From NCBI GenBank assembly GCA_951799445.1, contig OX637296.1, forward strand, positions 1,736,001-1,800,000: 64,000 nucleotides of DNA, written 5' to 3'. This DNA is from Pseudisothecium myosuroides (taxonomy: Eukaryota > Streptophyta > Bryopsida > Hypnales > Lembophyllaceae). Below are positions 1-10,651 of the stretch, piece by piece (the stretch's first letter is position 1; every line of letters begins with the position of its first letter). A program made the position numbers and the translations under genes. The notes under the pieces were generated by a model. It did no database searches, was not told the DNA's origin, and was given only the letters and a program-made list of their open reading frames with translations.

Positions 1-168
1 AATTTTGAATGCAAAGAGCATGAAACAAAAAATGTACAAGTTGTAAATCACCCAAAGATAACGTATACTAAAAATAACACCTCATTTTCTTGAATATATT
101 TCACAAAGGAAAAAAACATCCATTATCCATGGACTGTAGTTTAGAGAACCAAAAACTTGAAGGTCATG
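1..168 (+). repeat. Representative T1 monomer (GAAACAAAAAATGTACAAG cassette)
   Basis: This 168 bp monomer carries the commonest cassette, in which GAAACAAAAAATGTACAAG is followed by TTGTAAATCACCC. T1 occurs on both sides of the 35 kb transition and is the best candidate for a family consensus. Four A-rich runs lie near positions 29, 72, 112 and 152. The unit contains three short perfect palindromes: GTATAC, TCCATGGA and, across the monomer boundary, TCATGA. Confidence 0.9.
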
Positions 169-336
169 AATTTTGAATGCAAAGAGCATGGAAAAAATAA
201 TGTAGTACTTCTACATCACCCAAACATAACGTATACTAAAAATAACACCTCATTTTCTTGAATATACTTCACAAAGGGAAAAAACATCCATTATCCATGG
301 ACTGTAGTTTAGAGAACCAAAAACTTGAAGGTCATG
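169..336 (+). repeat. Representative T2 monomer (GTAGTACTTCTACATC cassette)
   Basis: In this type the cassette reads GGAAAAAATAATGTAGTAC then TTCTACATCACCC, usually with AAACATAACG after it. It contains a perfect 5 bp inverted repeat, TGTAG-TACTT-CTACA, absent from T1 and T3. Other clear examples start at 15738, 16073, 36692, 37027 and 42908. T2 is found in both array halves. Confidence 0.85.
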
Positions 337-670
337 AATTTTGAATGCAAAGAGCATGAAACAAAAAATGTACAAGTTGTTAATCACCCAAAGATAACGT
401 ATACTAAAAATAACACCTCATTTTCTTGAATATACTTCACAAAGGAAAAAAACTCCATTATCCATGGACTGTAGTTTAGAGAACCAAAAACTTGAAGGTC
501 ATGAATTTTGAATGCAAGGAGCATGGAAAAAAAAATGTAATACTTGTAAATCACTCAAAGATAACGTATACTAAAAATAACACCTCATTTTCTTGAATAT
601 ACTTCACAAAGGAAAAAACATCCATTATCCATGGACTGTAGTTTAGAGAACCAAAAACTTGAAGGTCATG
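169..670 (+). repeat. Three-monomer unit, tandem copy 1 of 2
   Basis: This 502 bp trimer has the order T2, T1 with GTTGTTAATC, and a T5-like unit with GCAAGGAGCATGG and TCACTC. It is followed directly by a second copy. I found no base difference between the two on visual comparison. Block A copy 2 has only one such trimer. Confidence 0.9.
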
Positions 671-1172
671 AATTTTGAATGCAAAGAGCATGGAAAAAAT
701 AATGTAGTACTTCTACATCACCCAAACATAACGTATACTAAAAATAACACCTCATTTTCTTGAATATACTTCACAAAGGGAAAAAACATCCATTATCCAT
801 GGACTGTAGTTTAGAGAACCAAAAACTTGAAGGTCATGAATTTTGAATGCAAAGAGCATGAAACAAAAAATGTACAAGTTGTTAATCACCCAAAGATAAC
901 GTATACTAAAAATAACACCTCATTTTCTTGAATATACTTCACAAAGGAAAAAAACTCCATTATCCATGGACTGTAGTTTAGAGAACCAAAAACTTGAAGG
1001 TCATGAATTTTGAATGCAAGGAGCATGGAAAAAAAAATGTAATACTTGTAAATCACTCAAAGATAACGTATACTAAAAATAACACCTCATTTTCTTGAAT
1101 ATACTTCACAAAGGAAAAAACATCCATTATCCATGGACTGTAGTTTAGAGAACCAAAAACTTGAAGGTCATG
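671..1172 (+). repeat. Three-monomer unit, tandem copy 2 of 2
   Basis: Second copy of the T2-T1-T5-like trimer, again 502 bp. It ends at the T6 monomer starting at 1173. The two copies share the rare CACAAAGGGAAAAAAC and the GCAAGG change. This looks like a very recent tandem gain, or a loss from the partner block. Confidence 0.9.
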
Positions 1173-1340
1173 AATTTTGAATGCAAAGAGCATGAAACCA
1201 AAAAAGATACAAGTTGTAAATCACCCAAAAATAACGTATACTAAAAATAACACCTCCTTTTCCTGAATATATTTCACAAAGGAAAAAACATCCATTATCC
1301 ATGGACTGTAGTTTAGAGAACCAAAAACTTGAAGGTCATG
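1173..1340 (+). repeat. Representative T6 monomer (GAAACCAAAAAAGATAC cassette)
   Basis: T6 carries GAAACCAAAAAAGATACAAG followed by CACCCAAAAATAACG. It is almost always linked, about 60 bp downstream, to CTCCTTTTCCTGAATAT in place of CTCATTTTCTTGAATAT. The linkage implies descent as a unit. I saw T6 only left of about 34.5 kb; the last clear one starts at 34341. Confidence 0.85.
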
Positions 1341-1507
1341 AATTTTGAATGCAAAGAGCATGAAACAAAAAATGTACAAGTTGTAAATCACCCAAAGATA
1401 ACGTATACTAAAAATAACACGTCATTCTCTTGAATATATTTCACAAAGGAAAAAAACTCCATTATCCATGGACTGTAGTTTAGAGAACCAAAAACTTGAA
1501 GGTCATG

Positions 1508-1674
1508 AATTTTGAATGCAAAGAGCATGGAAAAAAAAATGTGGTACTTGTTAATCACCCAAATATAATGTATACTAAAAATAACACCTCATTTTCTTGA
1601 ATATACTTCACAAAGGAAAAAACATCCATTATCCATGGACTTTAGTTTAGAGAACCAAAAACTTGAAGGTCATG
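1508..1674 (+). repeat. Representative T9 monomer (TGTGGTACTTGTTAATC cassette)
   Basis: T9 has TGTGGTACTTGTTAATCACC with ATATAATGTATAC instead of ATAACGTATAC, and usually GGACTTTAG in place of GGACTGTAG. Several copies (near 8720, 15430, 20110, 22470, 27170 and 31190) also have CACAAAGAAAAAAAC, losing a GG. I saw no T9 beyond about 31.3 kb. Confidence 0.85.
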
Positions 1675-1842
1675 AATTTTGAATGCAAGGAGCATGAAAC
1701 CAAAAAAGATACAAGTTGTAAATCACCCAAAAATAACGTATACTAAAAATAACACCTCCTTTTCCTGAATATATTTCACAAAGGAAAAAACATCCATTAT
1801 CCATGGACTGTAGTTTAGAGAACCAAAAACTTGAAGGTCATG

Positions 1843-2009
1843 AATTTTGAATGCAAAGAGCATGAAACAAAAAATGTACAAAACGTAAATCACCCAAAGA
1901 TAACGTATACTAAAAATAACACCTCATTCTCTTGAATATATTTCACAAAGGACCTAAACTCCATTATCCATGGACTGTAGTTTAGAGAACCAAAAACTTG
2001 AAGGTCATG
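1843..2009 (+). repeat. Representative T8 monomer (GTACAAAACG cassette)
   Basis: T8 resembles T1, but GTACAAGTTG is replaced by GTACAAAACG. This copy also carries the rare GGACCTAAACTCC, shared with its partner in block A copy 2 at about 10310. T8 is widespread (for example near 8060, 12415, 22310, 28345, 33050, 38570 and 56140), so it crosses the 35 kb transition. Confidence 0.8.
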
Positions 2010-5000
2010 AATTTTGAATGCAAAGAGCATGGAAAAAAAAATGTGGTACTTGTTAATCACCCAAATATAATGTATACTAAAAATAACACCTCATTTTGTT
2101 GAATATACTTCACAAAGGAAAAAACATCCATTATCCATGGACTTTAGTTTAGAGAACCAAAAACTTGAAGGTCATGAATTTTGAATGCAAAGAGCATGAA
2201 ACAAAAAATGTACAAGTTGTTAATCACCCAAAGATAACGTATACTAAAAATAACACCTCATTTTCTTGAATATATTTCACAAAGGAAAAAAACTCCACTA
2301 TCCATGGACTGTAGTTTAGAGAACCAAAAACTTGAAGGTCATGAACTTGAATGCAAAGAGCATGGAGAAAATAATGTAGTACTTCTACATCACCCAAACA
2401 TAACGTATACTAAAAATAACACCTCATTTTCATAAATATATTTCACAAAGGCAAAAACATCCATTATCCATGGACTGTAGTTAAGAGAACCAAAAACTTG
2501 AAGGTCATGAATTTTGAATGCAAAGAGCATGGAAACAAAAATGTAATACTTGTAAATCACGCAAAGATAACGTATACTAAAAATAACACCTCATTTTCTT
2601 GAATATACATCACAAAGGAAAAAACATCCATTATCCATGGACTGTAGTTTAGAGAACCAAAAACTTGAAGGTCATGAATTTTGAATGCAAAGAGCATGGA
2701 AACAAAAATGTAATACTTGTAAATCACGCAAAGATAACGTATACTAAAAATAACACCTCATTTTCTTGAATATATTTCACAATGGAAAAAAACTCCATTA
2801 TCCATGGACTGTAGTTTAGAGAACCAAAAACTTGAAGGTCATGAATTTTGAATGCATTGAGCATGGAAAAAAAAATGTACAAGTTGTAAATCACCCAAAG
2901 ATAACGTATACTAAAAATAACACCTCATTTTCTTGAATATATTTCACAAAGGAAAAAAACTCCAATACCCATGGACTGTAGTTTAGAGAACCAAAAACTT
3001 CAAGGTCATGAATTATGAATGCAAAGAGCATGGAAAAAAAAATGTAGTACTTGTAAATCACTCAAATATAACGTATACTAAAAATAACACCTCATTTTCT
3101 TCAATATATTTCACAAAGGAAAAAAACATCCATTATCCATGGACTGTAGTTTAGAGAACCAAAAACTTGAAGGTCATGAATTTTGAATGCAAAGAGCATG
3201 GAAACATAAATGTAATACTTGTAAATCACGCAAAGATAACGTATACTAAAAATAACACCTCATTTTCTTGAATATACTTCACAAAGGAAAAAAACTCCAT
3301 TATCCATGGAGTGTAGTTTAGAGAACCAAAACTTGAAGGTCATGAATTTTGAATGCAAAGAGCATGGTAAAAAAATTATGTACAAGTTGTAAATCACCCA
3401 AAGATAACGTATACTAAAAATAACACCTTATTTTCTTGAATATACTTCACCAAGGAAGAAAACATCCATTATCCATGGACTGTAGTTTAGAGAACCAAAA
3501 ACTTGAAGGTCATGAATTTTGAATGCAAAGAGCCTGAAACAAAAAATGTACAAGTTGTAAATCACCCAAATATAACGTATACTAAAAATAACACCTCATT
3601 TTCTTGAATATACTTCACAAAGGGAAAAAACTCCATTATCCATGGAGTGTAGTTTAGAGAACCAAAACTTGAAGGTCATGAATTTTGAATGCAAAGAGCA
3701 TGGAAAAAAAATGTAGTACTTGTAAATCACCCAAACATAACGTCTACTAAAAATAAAACCTCATTTTCTTGAATATACTTCACAAAGGAAAAAAACTCCA
3801 TTATCCATGGAGTGTAGTTTAGAGAACCAAAACTTGAAGGTCATGAATTTTGAATGCAAAGAGCATGGAAAAAAAAATTTAGTACTTGTAAATCACCCAA
3901 AGATAACGTATACTAAAAATAACACCTCATTTTCTTGAATATATTTCACAAAGGAAAAAAACTCCATTATCCATGGACTGTAGTTTAGAGAACCAAAAAC
4001 TTGAAGGTCATGAATTTTGAATGCAAAGAGCATGGAAAAAAAAATGTAGTACTTCTAAATCACCCAAATATAACGTATACTAAAAATAACACCTCATTTT
4101 CTTGAATATATTTCACAAAGGAAAAAACATCCATTATCCATGGACTGTAGTTTAGAGAACCAAAAACTTGAAGGTCATGAATTTTGAATGCAAAGAGCAT
4201 GGAAAAAAAATTATGTACAAGTTGTATATCACCCAAAGATAACATATAGTAAAAATAACACCTCATTTTCTAGAATATATTTCACAGCGGAAAAAACATC
4301 CATTGTCCATGGACTGTAGTTTAGAGAACCAAAAACTTGAAGGTCATGAATTTTGAATGCAAAGAGCATGAAACAAAAATGTACAAGTTTTAAATCACCC
4401 AAAGATAACGTATACTAAAAATAACACCTCATTTTCTTGGATATATTTCACAAAGGAAAAAAACTCCATTATCTATGGACTGTAGTTTAGAGAACCAAAA
4501 ACTTGAAGGTCATGAATTTTGAATGCAAAGAGTATGGAAAAAAAAATGTAGTACTTGTAAATCCCTCAAAGATAAGGTGTACTAAAAATAACACCTCATT
4601 TTCTTGAATATATTTCACAAAGGAAAAAAACTCCATTATCCATGGACTGTAGTTTAGAGAACCAAAAACTTGAAGGTCATGAATTTTGAATGCAAAGAGC
4701 ATGAAACAAAAATGTACAAGTTGTAAATCACCCAAAGATAACGTATACTAAAAGTAACACCTCATTTTCTTGAATATACATCACAAAGGAAAAAACATCC
4801 ATTATCCGTGGACTGTAATTTAGAGATCCAAAAACTTGAAGGTCATGAATTTTGAATGCAAAGAGCATGAAACAAAAAATGTACAACTTGTAAATCACCC
4901 AAAGATAACGTATACTAAAAATAACACCTCATTTTCTTGAATACATTTCACAAAGGAAAAAAACTCCATTATCCATGGAGTGTAGTTTAGAGAACCAAAA

Positions 5001-6684
5001 ACTTGAAGGTCATGAATTTTGAATGCAAAGAGCATGAAACAAAAAATGTACAAGTTGTAAATCACCCAAAGATAACGTATACTAAAAATAACACCTCATT
5101 TTCTTGAATATATTTCACAAAGGAAAAAAACTCCATTATCCATGGTTTGTAGTTTAGAGAACCAAAAACTTGAAGGTCATGAATTTTGAACGCAAAGAGC
5201 ATGGAAAAAAAAATGTAGTACTTGTAAATCACTCAAATATAACGTAGACTAAAAATAACACCTCATTTTCTTCAATATACTTCACAAAGGAAAAAAACAT
5301 CCATTATCCATGGACTGTAGTTTAGAGAACCAAAAACTTGAAGGTCATGAATTTTAAATGCAAAGAGCATGGAAAAAAAACTTGGTACTTGTAAATCACC
5401 CAAATATAACGTATACTAAAAATAACACCTCATTTTCTTGAATATACTTCACAAAGGAAAAAAACTCCATTATCCATGGAGTGTAGTTTAAAGAACCAAA
5501 ACTTGACGGTCATGAATTTTGAATGCAAAGAGCATGGAAAAAAAAATGTAGTACTTGTAAATCACCCAAATATAACGTATACTAAAAATAACACCTCATT
5601 TTCTTGAATATACTTCACAAATGAAAAAAACATCCATTATCCATGGACTGTAGTTTAGAGAACCAAAAACTTGAAGGTCATGAATTTTGAATGCAAAGAG
5701 CATGGAAAGAAAAATGTAGTACTTGTAAATCACTCAAACATAACGTATACTAAAAATAACACCTCATTTTCTTGAATATATTTCACAAATGAAAAAAAGC
5801 CCATTATCCATGGACTGTAGTTTAGAGAACCAAAAACTTGAAGGTCATGAATTTTGAATGCAAAGAGCATGGAAAAAAAAATGTAGTACTTGTAAATCAC
5901 TCAAACATAACGTATACTAAAAATAACACCTCATTTTCTTGAATATACTTCACAAAGGAGAAAACATCCATTATCCATGGACTGTAGTTTAGAGAACCAA
6001 ACACTTGAAGGTCATGAATTTTGAATGCAAAGAGCATGGAAACAAAAATGTAATACTTCTAAATCACGCAAAGATAACGTATACTAAAAATAACACCTCA
6101 TTTTCTTGAATATATTTCACAAAGGAAAAAAAGCCCATTATCCATGGACTGTAGTTTAGAGAACCAAAAACTTGAAGGTCATGAATTTTGAATGCAAAGA
6201 GCATGAAACAGAAAATGAACAAGTTTTAAATCACCCAACGATAAGGTATACTAAAAATAACACCTCATTTTCTTGAATATATTTCACAAAGGAAAAAAAC
6301 ATCCATTATCCATGGACTGTAGTTTAGAGAACCAAAAACTTGAAGGTCATGAATTTTGAATGCAAAGAGCATGAAACAAAAATGTAGTACTTGTAAATCA
6401 CTCAAACATAACGTATACTAAAAATAACGCCTCATTTTCTTGAATATATTTCACAAAGGAAAAAAACTCCATTATCCATGGACTGTAGTTTAGAGAACCA
6501 AAAACTTGAAGGTCATGAATTTTGAATGCAAAGAGCATGGAAAGAAAAATGTAGTACTTGTAAATCACTCAAACATAACGTATACTAAAAATAACACCTC
6601 ATTTTCTTGAATATATTTCACAAAGGAAAAAAACTCTATTATCCATGGACTGTAGTTTAGAGAACCAAAAACTTGAAGGTCATG

Positions 6685-7017
6685 AATTTTGAATGCAAAG
6701 AGCATGGAAAAAAAATGTAGTACTTGTAAATCACCCAAACATAACGAATACTAAAAATAACACCTCATTTTCTTGAATATACTTCACAAAGGAAAATAAC
6801 TCCATTATCCATGGACTGTAGTTTAGAGAACCAAAAACTTGAAGGTCATGAATTTTGAATGCAAAGAGCATGGAAAAAAAATGTAGTACTTGTAAATCAC
6901 CCAAACATAACGTATACTAAAAATAACACCTCATTTTCTTGAATATACTTCACAAAGGAAAAAAACATCCATTATCCATGGACTGTAGTTTAGAAAACCA
7001 GAAACTTGAAGGTCATG
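6685..7017 (+). repeat. Dimeric unit, copy 1 of 3
   Basis: Two monomers (333 bp): the first has ATAACGAATACT, which destroys GTATAC, together with GGAAAATAACTCC. The second has the normal GTATAC with AAAAAACATCC and ends in TAGAAAACCAGAAAC. The GAATAC allele returns in every second monomer, which defines a local dimer. Confidence 0.85.
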
Positions 7018-7354
7018 AATTTTGAATGCAAAGAGCATGGAAAGAAAAATGTAGTACTTGTAAATCACCCAAACATAACGAATACTAAAAATAACACCTC
7101 ATTTTCTTGAATATACTTCACAAAGGAAAATAACTCCATTATCCATGGACTGTAGTTTAGAGAACCAAAAACTTGAAGGTCATGAATTTTGAATGCAAAG
7201 AGCATGGAAAAAAAATTATGTACAAGTTGTAAATCACCCAAACATAACCTATACTAAAAATAACACCTCATCTCCTTGAATATATTTCACAAAGGAATAA
7301 AACATCCATTATCCATGGACTGTAGTTTAGAGAACCAAAAACTTGAAGGTCATG
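7018..7354 (+). repeat. Dimeric unit, copy 2 of 3
   Basis: The first monomer again has CGAATAC and GGAAAATAACTCC. The second differs from its counterparts: it reads TTATGTACAAG, ACCTATAC, CATCTCCTTGAA and AGGAATAAAACATCC. One half of the dimer appears to have been replaced or converted after the burst. Confidence 0.8.
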
Positions 7355-7688
7355 AATTTTGAATGCAAAGAGCATGGAAAGAAAAATGTAGTACTTGTAA
7401 ATCACCCAAACATAACGAATACTAAAAATAATACCTCATTTTCTTGAATATACTTCACAAAGGAAAATAACTCCATTATCCATGGACTGTAGTTTAGAGA
7501 ACCAAAAACTTGAAGGTCATGAATTTTGAATGCAAAGAGCATGGAAGAAAAATGTAGTACTTGTAAATCACCCAAACATAACGTATACTAAAAATAACAC
7601 CTCATTTTCTTGAATATACTTCACAAAGGAAAAAAACATCCATTATCCATGGACTGTAGTTTAGAAAACCAAAACCTTGAAGGTCATG
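7355..7688 (+). repeat. Dimeric unit, copy 3 of 3
   Basis: The first monomer has CGAATAC and GGAAAATAACTCC. The second returns to the GTATAC, AAAAAACATCC form and ends TAGAAAACCAAAACC, close to copy 1. Confidence 0.85.
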
Positions 7689-8189
7689 AATTTTGAATGC
7701 AACGAGCATGGAAAAAAAAATTTACAAGTTTTAAATAACCCAAAGATAACGTATACTAAAAATAACACCTCATTTTCATGAATATATTTCACAAAGGAAA
7801 AAAACTCCATTATCCATGGACTGTAGTTTAGAGAACCAAAAACTTGAAGGTCATGAATTTTGAATGCAAAGAGCATGGAAAGAAAAATGTAGTACTTGTA
7901 AATCACTCAAACATAACGTATACTAAAAATAACACCTCATTTTCTTGAATATATTTCACAAAGGACAAAAACTCCTTTATCCATGGACTGTAGTTTAGAG
8001 AACCAAAAACTTGAAGGTCATGAATTTTGAATGCAAAGAGCATGAAACAAAAAATGTACAAAACGTAAATCACCCAAAGATAACGTATACTAAAAATAAC
8101 ACCTTATTTTCTTGAATATATTTCACAAAGGAAAAAAACTCCATTATCCATGGACTGTAGTTTAGAGAACCAAAAACTTGAAGGTCATG

Positions 8190-8358
8190 AATTTTGAATG
8201 CAAAGAGCATGAAAAAAAAAATATGTAGAAGTTGTAAATCACCCAAAGATAACGTATACTAAAAGTAACACCTCATTTTCTTGAATATATTTCACAAAGG
8301 AAAAAACACCCATTATCCATGGACTGTAGTTTAGAGAACCAAAAACTTGAAGGTCATG
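8190..8358 (+). repeat. Representative T7 monomer (ATATGTAGAAG cassette)
   Basis: T7 is a 169 bp unit with a long A-run followed by ATATGTAGAAGTTG. It is generally linked to ACTAAAAGTAACACC and to AACACCCATTATCC. In many copies between 12 and 26 kb TCACCCAAAG has become TCCCCCAAAG, which removes a minus-strand TGA. T7 is concentrated between about 8.2 and 26.5 kb; a related cassette appears once more near 35.2 kb. Confidence 0.85.
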
Positions 8359-8860
8359 AATTTTGAATGCAAAGAGCATGAAACCAAAAAAGATACAAGT
8401 TGTAAATCACCCAAAAATAACGTATACTAAAAATAACACCTCCTTTTCCTGAATATATTTCACAAAGGAAAAAACATCCATTATCCATGGACTGTAGTTT
8501 AGAGAACCAAAAAAATGAAGGTCATGAATTTTGAATGCAAAGAGCATGAAACAAAAAATGAACAAGTTTTAAATCACCCAACGATAACGTATACTAAAAA
8601 TAACACCTCATTTTCTTGAATATATTTCACAAAGGAAAAAAACTCCATTATCCATGGACTGTAGTTTAGAGAACCAAAAACTTGAAGGTCATGAATTTTG
8701 AATGCAAAGAGCATGGAAAAAAAAATGTGGTACTTGTTAATCACCAAAATATAATGTATACTAAAAATAACACCTCATTTTCTTGAATATACTTCACAAA
8801 GAAAAAAACATCCATTATCCATGGACTTTAGTTTAGAGAACCAAAAACTTGAAGGTCATG
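8190..8860 (+). repeat. T7-T6-divergent T1-T9 tetramer upstream of block A copy 2
   Basis: Four monomers of types T7, T6, a divergent T1 with GAACAAGTTTTAAATCACCC and CAACGATAACG, then T9 with CACCAAAATATAATG and CACAAAGAAAAAAAC. The divergent T1 shares GAACAAGTTTTAAATC and CCCAACGATAA with a monomer near 6205, which marks it as a relocated copy. Confidence 0.75.
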
Positions 8861-10651
8861 AATTTTGAATGCAAAGAGCATGAAACAAAAAATGTACAAG
8901 TTGTAAATCACCCAAAGATAACGTATACTAAAAATAAAACCTCATTTTCTTGAATATATTTCACAAAGGAAAAAAACATCCATTATCCATGGACTGTAGT
9001 TTAGAGAACCAAAAACTTGAAGGTCATGAATTTTGAATGCAAAGAGCATGGAAAAAATAATGTAGTACTTCTACATCATCCAAACATAACGTATACTAAA
9101 AATAACACCTCATTTTCTTGAATATACTTCACAAAGGGAAAAAACATCCATTATCCATGGACTGTAGTTTAGAGAACCAAAAACTTGAAGGTCATGAATT
9201 TTGAATGCAAAGAGCATGAAACAAAAAATGTACAAGTTGTAAATCACCCAAAGATAACGTATACTAAAAATAACACCTCATTTTCTTGAATATACTTCAC
9301 AAAGGAAAAAAACTCCATTATCCATGGACTGTAGTTTAGAGAACCAAAAACTTGAAGGTCATGAATTTTGAATGCAAGGAGCATGGAAAAAAAAATGTAA
9401 TACTTGTAAATCACTCAAAGATAACGTATACTAAAAATAACACCTCATTTTCTTGAATATACTTCACAAAGGAAAAAACATCCATTATCCATGGACTGTA
9501 GTTTAGAGAACCAAAAACTTGAAGGTCATGAATTTTGAATGCAAAGAGCATGAAACCAAAAAAGATACAAGTTGTAAATCACCCAAAAATAACGTATACT
9601 AAAAATAACACCTCCTTTTCCTGAATATATTTCACAAAGGAAAAAACATCCATTATCCATGGACTGTAGTTTAGAGAACCAAAAACTTGAAGGTCATGAA
9701 TTTTGAATGCAAAGAGCATGAAACAAAAAATGTACAAGTTGTAAATCACCCAAAGATAACGTATACTAAAAATAACACGTCATTCTCTTGAATATATTTC
9801 ACAAAGGAAAAAAACTCCATTATCCATGGACTGTAGTTTAGAGAACCAAAAACTTGAAGGTCATGAATTTTGAATGCAAAGAGCATGGAAAAAAAAATGT
9901 GGTACTTGTTAATCACCCAAATATAATGTATACTAAAAATAACACCTCATTTTCTTGAATATACTTCACAAAGGAAAAAACATCCATTATCCATGGACTT
10001 TAGTTTAGAGAACCAAAAACTTGAAGGTCATGAATTTTGAATGCAAGGAGCATGAAACCAAAAAAGATACAAGTTGTAAATCACCCAAAAATAACGTATA
10101 CTAAAAATAACACCTCCTTTTCCTGAATATATTTCACAAAGGAAAAAACATCCATTATCCATGGACTGTAGTTTAGAGAACCAAAAACTTGAAGGTCATG
10201 AATTTTGAATGCAAAGAGCATGAAACAAAAAATGTACAAGTTGTAAATCACCCAAAGATAACGTATACTAAAAATAACACCTCATTCTCTTGAATATATT
10301 TCACAAAGGACCTAAACTCCATTATCCATGGACTGTAGTTTAGAGAACCAAAAACTTGAAGGTCATGAATTTTGAATGCAAAGAGCATGGAAAAAAAAAT
10401 GTGGTACTTGTTAATCACCCAAATATAATGTATACTAAAAATAACACCTCATTTTGTTGAATATACTTCACAAAGGAAAAAACATCCATTATCCATGGAC
10501 TTTAGTTTAGAGAACCAAAAACTTGAAGGTCATGAATTTTGAATGCAAAGAGCATGAAACAAAAAATGTACAAGTTGTTAATCACCCAAAGATAACGTAT
10601 ACTAAAAATAACACCTCATTTTCTTGAATATATTTCACAAAGGAAAAAAAC
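8861..10651 (+). repeat. Block A, copy 2 (partner at 1-2293)
   Basis: This copy has the cassette order of copy 1 with a single T2-T1-T5-like trimer at about 9029-9530. Private differences include AAATAAAACCTC (near 8935), CATCATCC in the T2 unit and GTTGTAAATC where copy 1 has GTTGTTAATC. From the T6 monomer at 9531 the two copies run in register to about 10651. Confidence 0.85.

Larger units (their letters stand above)
1..2293 (+). repeat. Block A, copy 1 (partner at 8861-10651)
   Basis: The order of cassette types from 1 to about 2293 repeats at 8861-10651: T1, T2, T1, GCAAGG-T5-like, T6, T1 with ACGTCATTCTCTTG, T9, GCAAGG-T6, T8/T1 with GGACCTAAACTCC, T9 with CATTTTGTTG, then T1. From 1173 onward the offset is a constant 8,358 bp. 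Before that it is 8,860 bp, because copy 1 holds one extra three-monomer unit of 502 bp. Homology stops near 2293, where copy 1 reads ACTCCACTATCC. Confidence 0.85.
2294..8189 (+). repeat. Mixed T1/T3/T4/T5 segment lacking T6, T7 and T9
   Basis: About 35 monomers of mostly T1, T3, T4 and T5 type. I saw no T6, T7 or T9 here, although those types flank it on both sides. Several monomers have CCATGGAGTG in place of CCATGGACTG (near 3307, 3643, 3807, 4976 and 5476). There is no gene or foreign insertion. The segment looks like an island of the right-hand composition inside the left-hand domain. Confidence 0.75.
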
